Positions 58,468 through 64,000 of a DNA stretch of 64,000 nt are shown here, one piece after another. The notes under the pieces are model-generated. The model searched no databases and was not told the origin of the DNA. It saw only the letters and a list, made by a program, of their open reading frames with translations. The stretch's first letter is position 1, and each line of letters starts with the position of its first letter. This DNA is from Epiperipatus broadwayi (taxonomy: Eukaryota; Onychophora; Udeonychophora; Euonychophora; Peripatidae), in assembly GCA_028023455.1 (NCBI GenBank), contig JAQFVV010006652.1:64001-128000 (forward strand), given 5' to 3'. The position numbers were made by a program, and so were the translations under genes.

Positions 58468-58668
58468 ACCTAAATCCAGTACTGATTATATATATATGTA
58501 TTGTAACGGGAACATGACGATTGAATGCTTTCTTCCCTTTTATTTAATGTATAATACGGAATTCTTAAACCTAAATCCAGTACTGATTATATATATATAT
58601 TGTAACGGGAACATGACGATCGAATGCTTTCTTCCCTTTTATTTAATGTATAATACGGAATTCTTAAA
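58468..58668. repeat. Tandem duplication of a transposon end, period 101 bp
   Basis: ACCTAAATCCAGTACTGATTATATATA...TGTAACGGGAACATGACGAT...TTCTTCCCTTTTATTTAATG...ATACGGAATTCTTAA occurs twice head-to-tail (58468-58568 and 58569-58668), nearly identical. The unit includes the last 17 bases of the hAT transposon plus flanking DNA, so duplication followed insertion. It produces the internally repeated 105-residue ORF at 58496-58813, which is probably not a gene. Confidence 0.92.
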
Positions 58669-59530
58669 TTCAAAATCGCCCACCTCCTGCTATCACAAGC
58701 AGAGAGAACATACGGACCTAAACGAGTCTATATCCTTACTTACCCGAACTTGTAACTATATGGGTATAGCCCCAGGTTATCTTTCCCAGTCTACTATCTC
58801 CCGACTGCTGTAAGATTTAAAGAGTTACCATGCTTGGATCATTTATAAATTTTAATGGGATCAAAATGCTGCACCACCAGCCTCACATGTTCATTCAGTA
58901 TTCAAATGAGTAATAGTTATTCCCCCAAGCCCTATGAATATATTACTATGTGAAGTGGCGAAGAATGAGACGAAACAGATTTAAATCAATAAGAAATATT
59001 TAATACAATAAATTAAACAACAAAAAATACTTTAAATCATTTACACACAATAAAACAAATTATCTGCTATAATGCTACGATTACTATAAATAAAAAGATC
59101 CTACAAATGACTGTACATTTATAGTCATCACTTCATGTATATAAAAAAATTTAACATGTCTGTATCACTCAAATTAAGCATTTGGCAATTGTCTAAATTA
59201 AAGATATGTGCACATATAAATGTAAAGGTGTAGTATACGTATTTTACCTAGGTTTATTGAGTCTCTGAAGTTGAGGTCTTGCTGACCACCACGTGGACTT
59301 CCTCCACTTCTTTAGCAGGGAACGGTTGTTCTTAGGTTGGATTTGTGTTGTGGGAACTCCTCTACAGAGGACATCAAGGACATGGCAAAATGAACCCTCT
59401 GGCAAGTGCTACATCAGCAGTTGTTACATGTAGACAGGAACCGTTAGAGAACGGTGAGTCTGAATGGGCCAGCGATCATGATGGCCCTTAGCCCTCCATT
59501 CTTGATGCGTCACTGATGTTATAAATCATA
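58599..59530. other. GC-richer block of unknown identity
   Basis: TGTAACGGGAACATGACG opens a block with higher GC than its surroundings, including CGCCCACCTCCTGCTATCAC, CCCCAGGTTATCTTTCCCAG, and a second patch at 59270-59520 (CTGACCACCACGTGGACTTCC; GGAACCGTTAGAGAACGGTG, which is self-complementary). A minus-strand open segment at 59244-59408 reads PEGSFCHVLDVLCRG...KKWRKSTWWSARPQ and stops at a GTAAAAT, compatible with a splice donor. It could be an LTR, another repeat or an exon; I cannot decide. Confidence 0.35.
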
Positions 59531-59539
59531 TCTTGTTCA

Positions 59540-61480
59540 TTTAATGATTCCTTCTAATGTTGGAGTCCTTCGACTAGGTATCTGGGTTTTCTTTTGTTTG
59601 TTTTTTTCCGTAAACTTTAAAGATTCTTAGGTTTACGTTTCTCCCGATTATATCTATTTATTTTCTAGAGCAGTGCTTCCACCAATGTCTCGACAAGAAG
59701 TCTTTCCTCTCCTAATTTTTTTTAATTAAAAAATTCCATAGTCCTTTATTCTTTCGATCCTTTGTTTTTTAGCTTTTATTCACACCTTTCTTTTTCTTAA
59801 TGCACCTTGGCCATTTATATAGATTTATCTTTACACAATCTCGTAGCACTATGTACATTTATTTCTTATTTCTTTTTTTATTTTAATTAAACAGATATTT
59901 TAATAAAATGTTTTTTATTTTGACAAGCATTAATTGTTGCTGTCTTTGTCATACTTCATACATACTCCACACATGCATTTTGTTTTATCGTCAAATGTGT
60001 ACTTTTATGAACCAGATCCTTATCTTTCAGTCATGTTTTAAATTTCTATTTTACTCTAATTTAAACCCTTCAAACTATATTTTTTTCTAAATCATATTTT
60101 AGTTCGTATTTCATTTGTATTTCTTTATCACTATTAATTTTACTAATATACAATTTCAATATTTCTAACTTTTAATTATTTTTTTATTTCTCAAAATCTT
60201 GACTTTGGAGAATAAAAGATAAGAATCTTTCTTCATAAGTTTTAAATTCTTTTGCTAGTATTCCAAAACACAATATTTAATATTATTTAAATGTTAAATA
60301 TCTATATGTGTGGTCGCAGTATGTGCGATCATCACAATATATATATATGCATATGATTTTATACATATGTTTATGTAAAAAAAATAATCTAATGGCAAAT
60401 TGCCTAGGAGAGCATTTCAAGTTTAAGTATCGGAAGTAATAGATTGGGCTTTGATCCAGTAAATTTTAGCTTTCAAATCTATCATTTTTCCAATGCATAA
60501 GTAATCTCTATGTAGATATGTCTCTAGTGAATAAAATCAGGATTCTTATGTAAAAGATCTTTAAGCACACAGCTTTATAACTTAAACAATAAGTAAACAT
60601 TTAGAAATGAATTATAATTCACTTACGTTATTAAGCTTAGTTTCTAGTTTCTTAAATGATTGCTTTTACAGTATCCAACATCTTCGAATATTAATCATAG
60701 CAACAACAACAACAACAAAAACAATCCTTTCATCAGTATTTATATTTTTCCATTTTGTACCAGCTGTGTTTAAAATATGGCTCTCTATCCAATTTAGTGG
60801 TGAATACAAAAACTTGAGTTTCGCAGAATGATTTTCAGTTGAGAAAAGTAATATATATATGCTTGAGTAAAATTGTTAAGCTCTGTTTATCTTTGGTGTC
60901 CAAATATCACACACTCTCCTGAGCAACAGGCACATGATTATGGAATTTTAGTCCTATGCTATTTTGTTTTATGAACACAAAATATATCAAATTACTTATT
61001 AAAACAAAGTTTAAATCATATAGCTAATAACTAATTCACACGAAACAAATTCTTACCAACATTGATATCACATCAAAATTGATAGGAGTTTGTTGGATTG
61101 AATTTAAGTTGATTTGATTTACAATAATATAAACTATGCTCAATAAATAGTACTAATATAAGCAAACCATATAAACACACTCTTCAATATGCATTAAAAA
61201 ATGCAAAAATAATCTTTTATTATATCCAAATATAGCTGTTTCAATTCTCCAATAGACTGCTAAAGAATTGTTTATTACCTAAAGAGAAGAAAAAATGCTT
61301 AAAATTATTTTTAACAATAATCATGACTTCAGTGTGAAAATACTGAAGGCCAACCCCCTTGGTAACATTTGAAAAGTTTGAAATTGAAATTATATCTTAC
61401 TTCACATCAAGCATTAATTCAATTTAATTATATAATTATTTGGTCAAAGGGATCCATTATTTATTATATATACTCTATAG
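59540..61480. other. AT-rich stretch without recognisable gene
   Basis: T-rich low complexity. An AAC run (60700-60722) and TA runs at 60340 and 60850. ORFs at 59908 and 60607 (plus) lack motifs. Confidence 0.45.
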
Positions 61481-61483
61481 AGA

Positions 61484-61810
61484 ATTAAAACACAGACCTT
61501 CAAGCTCCCTTTCACACTCTCTCATACAACCAATACACATGGCCACATTCAAATATGAAAGATCTCCAATATACATATTTTATGTTGAACCAGCACTCAT
61601 CAGTTGGTCCAAATCATCATCTCCCACACACACATATATAATCAGAGCTCGTTTAGCTCGAAATATTATATTAGTAATCATTTGTCTTTTTCACATACGT
61701 GTGGTCATGTACATCAATTGTTTGAGATAGAGTGGAAGGAGCTTCAAGGTCTGTCTTCAAATCCCCTATATTACATCTAGATTCCAGGTATATAAAATAT
61801 ACTTGTCTTT
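61484..61810. mobile_element. S2 SINE-like repeats in inverted arrangement
   Basis: The first half (61484-61640) reads on the minus strand: AGACCTTCAAGCTCCCTTTC, CCAATACACATGGCCACATTC, ACCAGCACTCATCAGTTGG. The second half (~61645-61810) is on the plus strand: TTTAGCTCGAAATATTATAT, CATACGTGTGGTCATGTACATC, GGAGCTTCAAGGTCTG, TTCAAATCCCCTATATTACA. The two halves are complementary over more than 100 bp. The ORF at 61440-61730 is incidental. Confidence 0.7.
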
Positions 61811-61814
61811 AAAA

Positions 61815-62330
61815 TATATATATTTTAATGAAATATGTCCTTCCCACAGTACAGATAGGGGATAATTTTATCAAATTTCAAATCAACATTTATAATTAAT
61901 AGATATAGGAAGGTGATCATTTACATTTAACAAATTATGCTGGGTGCCCATTTAGCAACTATACTTTATTTATTCATAACTATTTCTTTTACTACATCCA
62001 ATTGAACAACCTAATACCATCATCATCATCCCCTTTAAACAATTTATACCTAGTGTATTTTACAGGGTTATGAATTACATCTAAGTGCCATTTCTAATTA
62101 AGAAATATCTAACTAAAGAGTATATTTAGATCTATACACCTCTCTATTGTTGATTAATTCTGTACTCCTCAATACTTTCTCACTGTCAAAGCATGAACTC
62201 AATGGAATAATTATAAAGTTTAAAATTATTTGCTTGGAATGAAACCATATACACACAAAAGGGATTTTTTACAATAAAAAAAAAAAATTATTTAATTACA
62301 TCTTAAGATATATATATTTTAAAACACACT
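61815..62330. other. AT-rich stretch without recognisable gene
   Basis: No gene or repeat recognised. Confidence 0.45.
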
Positions 62331-62349
62331 CAAACATCAAATATGAATT

Positions 62350-62443
62350 TTTATATGTGTGTCAAAGCATCAGCCAGGAAGCAAACCCGGGACAACTGCT
62401 TGGAAGGCAGCTATGTTAACCACTCGGCCACCAACGCTTGACG
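62350..62443 (-). mobile_element. tRNA-Gly-derived SINE with TCC anticodon
   Basis: On the minus strand: GTCAAGCGTTGGTGGCCGAG, TGGTTAACATAGCTGCC, loop CTTCCAA (anticodon TCC), GCAGTTGTCCCGGGTTTGC, then tail GATGCTTTGACAC. The 15-bp perfect target duplication CATCAAATATGAATT lies at 62335-62349 and 62444-62458. The copy carries G-to-T and other changes in box B (GGTTTGCTTCC), so it is not a functional tRNA gene. Confidence 0.93.
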
Positions 62444-62787
62444 CATCAAATATGAATTGATACTAGCTAATAAATAGAAAATTATATTTAAATTTAATTA
62501 ATAAGAATAATAAATCGTAGTGGTATATGACATTTTAATTCCTAAAACAATAAATGAAATAAAATTTCATTTTACCCAAAAATCATTAGTTAGTTAATTA
62601 GAGCATTCTTATTAAAAAATCATGGCACCATATTTAGGAGAATCTGATTATTATTAAAATGGATATAGTAACCATTGACAAATATTACAGTTTTAATATC
62701 TTCATGGCTGGTATAGTTAATTATTGTTATGACAGATATAACAAAATAAAACTTATAAGTTAACCATCATCTCCTCTCTCCCCACAG

Positions 62788-63045
62788 ATAGGCAACAAGT
62801 GATTTTCCACAGAAGAGTATGAAGTCCCGACTGACATACACTGCAGTTTGGCACAGCATTCTTCTTGGTTTCATTTTCTTCATAAATTTTGTCATCATAA
62901 AATGCTGGAAATTAGCAATTCTTTGGCTATAATTGCTTCCATGTCAATGTCTACAACAGGAACAAAAGAGAGCTGGAACTACAGAGTGACCTGAGCAAGA
63001 ACAAAAAGCGAAAACCAAGAGAGGGAGTAGTTTGTACATTGCCTA
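62788..63045 (+). other. Possible exon-like segment with small membrane ORF
   Basis: A pyrimidine tract ending CTCCTCTCTCCCCACAG (62770-62787) resembles a 3' splice acceptor, and the next ~260 bases are GC-richer than the flanks. A 37-codon ORF (62819-62932) starts MKSRLTYTAVWHS and contains a hydrophobic stretch LLGFIFFINFVII, compatible with one membrane segment. The following GAACAAAAGAGAGCTGG...GAAAACCAAGAGAGGGAG is purine-rich. It may be a non-coding or terminal exon of a host gene, or chance. Confidence 0.25.
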
Positions 63046-63254
63046 TCTATATACCTCACCTGTAACAATAGAATAATGCCCTATCTAATCAAAATTTTAG
63101 TTTGGTCAATCATAAGAACAAAAAAAAATCTCTCTTTTCTTTAAAATCATTAATAAATTCTTTTTTCTTCAATATCAGTAAATTACAGAAAATATAAGTT
63201 AATTAAGAAAAAACATTTTTGATGAAGCATGAAAATATATAATAAAATACAAAT

Positions 63255-63330
63255 GACCCCCAAAATGCATTTCGTGCTGAACCAGTACTCATCAGTTGAC
63301 CCAGGTCACTATCTCTCATATATGAGACAT
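63255..63330 (-). repeat. S2 SINE-like fragment
   Basis: TGCATTTCGTGCTGAACCAGTACTCATCAGTTGACCCAGGTCACTATCTC matches the reverse complement of the S2 block GATGATAATCTGGTCCAACTGATGAGTGCTGG. Confidence 0.6.
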
Positions 63331-63340
63331 TGTAAAAATT

Positions 63341-63372
63341 CTGTTTTTTTTTGTTGTTGTTGTTGTTGTTGT
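63341..63372. repeat. (TTG)n microsatellite
   Basis: A T-run then about 9 TTG/GTT units. Confidence 0.9.
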
Positions 63373-63439
63373 TATCTATTTTTTAATGACAGAAAATCAG
63401 ATAAAGTACTTTTTTCCTTAAAACAATACAAATAAATTA

Positions 63440-64000
63440 AATGATTGTTATTATTATTTTAGTTTCAATAAAAAGTAAAATTTTGTCTTATCTTTTGATA
63501 TGATTTATGTAATAAATTATAAAACAGCAATATATTTTCATGAAATAGATATATATACAAGAAACTACATAGCTTTACAATTATCAAACTTCAGATTAGA
63601 AATATTAATTCAACCTTTCTCCAATTAAAATTTTTGTAGTGCCAAAAATGTATAACAAATCATTTTTTCTTAGAAAATCAATTATTATCAATACGTCAAC
63701 CTATACTGCAAATTTATTTAATTTAAATTAGTTATTAGTAATGATAACATTACATATATTGAAAGTGAGCATGTTTTGAGTATTCTCACTGTCTCAGATA
63801 AACGTAGACTATCATTAATATTCTAATTATTCAAAGTTATTCAAGTTTAGCTTGACAAATTTGAATAACAAGGATGAAATGCACATCCAAGTAATACATA
63901 CACAATAAATTATACAAACACATATTCAAATATACATTAAACCCACACCTAACACACATTAAAAATGTAATAACACGTGAATAAATTACATATTTATTAA
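63440..64000. other. AT-rich stretch to window end, no gene
   Basis: Nothing recognised. Confidence 0.45.

Larger units (their letters stand above)
54869..58484 (-). mobile_element. hAT transposon with decayed transposase gene
   Basis: The left end CAGTACTGGATTTAGACC and right end CTAAATCCAGTACTG give a perfect 15-bp terminal inverted repeat, extended by GGCCCTAAGC/GCCCTAAGCT nearby. Flanks ATTAAATG (54861-54868) and ATTATATA (58485-58492) match at 6/8 positions, a weak 8-bp target duplication. The minus strand carries transposase remnants. A tRNA-Gly SINE (55142-55219) and a foldback retroposon (57646-58050) inserted later. Raw length is 3.6 kb, about 3.1 kb without the insertions. Confidence 0.85.

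Noticed and set aside
58496-58813. 105-residue ORF with an internal repeat of 24 residues
   Set aside because: Created by the 101-bp tandem duplication of a transposon end plus flank; the duplication spans non-coding DNA.

Overview
This 64-kb window looks like non-genic DNA from a large, AT-rich animal genome. It is full of transposable-element debris, has long (TA)n and (AAT)n microsatellites, and shows no convincing multi-exon host gene. The mix of RTE-type LINEs with TGATGA tails, short tRNA-derived SINEs and hAT/mariner-type MITEs suggests a mollusc, most plausibly an octopus-like coleoid cephalopod. That assignment is inference from repeat style; no host gene confirms it.

Layout. 0.1-4.1 kb: an RTE-type LINE with an inverted 5' part, followed head-to-tail by a second, more decayed copy. 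4.1-28.7 kb: AT-rich DNA with scattered repeats, including decayed repeat copies (6.6-8.1), RTE 3' fragments (10.3, 15.4), a tRNA-Gly-type SINE (11.4), a long palindrome (12.1), a TA-flanked MITE (13.3), a second SINE-like family here called S2 (18.2, 19.2, 26.5), another tRNA-Gly-type SINE (20.9), palindromic MITEs (21.4, 22.2) and two hAT-type MITEs with 8-bp target duplications (22.8, 25.2). 28.8-32.9 kb: a nearly intact minus-strand LINE encoding endonuclease, reverse transcriptase and a CCHC-like knuckle, split only by two one-base homopolymer slips. 33-50 kb: more SINEs, the 43-unit AAT array, a 1.1-kb terminal-inverted-repeat element, a composite foldback retroposon, a second copy of the 22.8-kb hAT MITE, a cluster of three hairpins and a TA-flanked MITE. 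50.8-54.1 kb: a decayed RTE copy interrupted by a foldback retroposon with a clean target duplication. 54.9-58.5 kb: a hAT transposon with a decayed transposase gene, itself hit by a SINE and a foldback retroposon; its right end was later tandemly duplicated. 58.6-64 kb: an unidentified GC-richer block, S2 repeats, another SINE, and one possible small exon at 62.8 kb.

How the parts relate. The elements form a relative-age stack. The RTE and hAT copies are oldest and decayed. The tRNA-Gly SINEs and foldback retroposons sit inside them and often retain good target duplications. The 29-32 kb LINE looks young from its reading frame. Either LINE family could have supplied reverse transcriptase for the SINEs, but no shared 3' end was demonstrated. 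The most unusual item is the foldback retroposon family: its ends pair as a hairpin like a MITE, but its target duplications are long and variable (9-16 bp), as expected for retroposition. I found no CRISPR array, rRNA, functional tRNA gene or bacterial-style operon.
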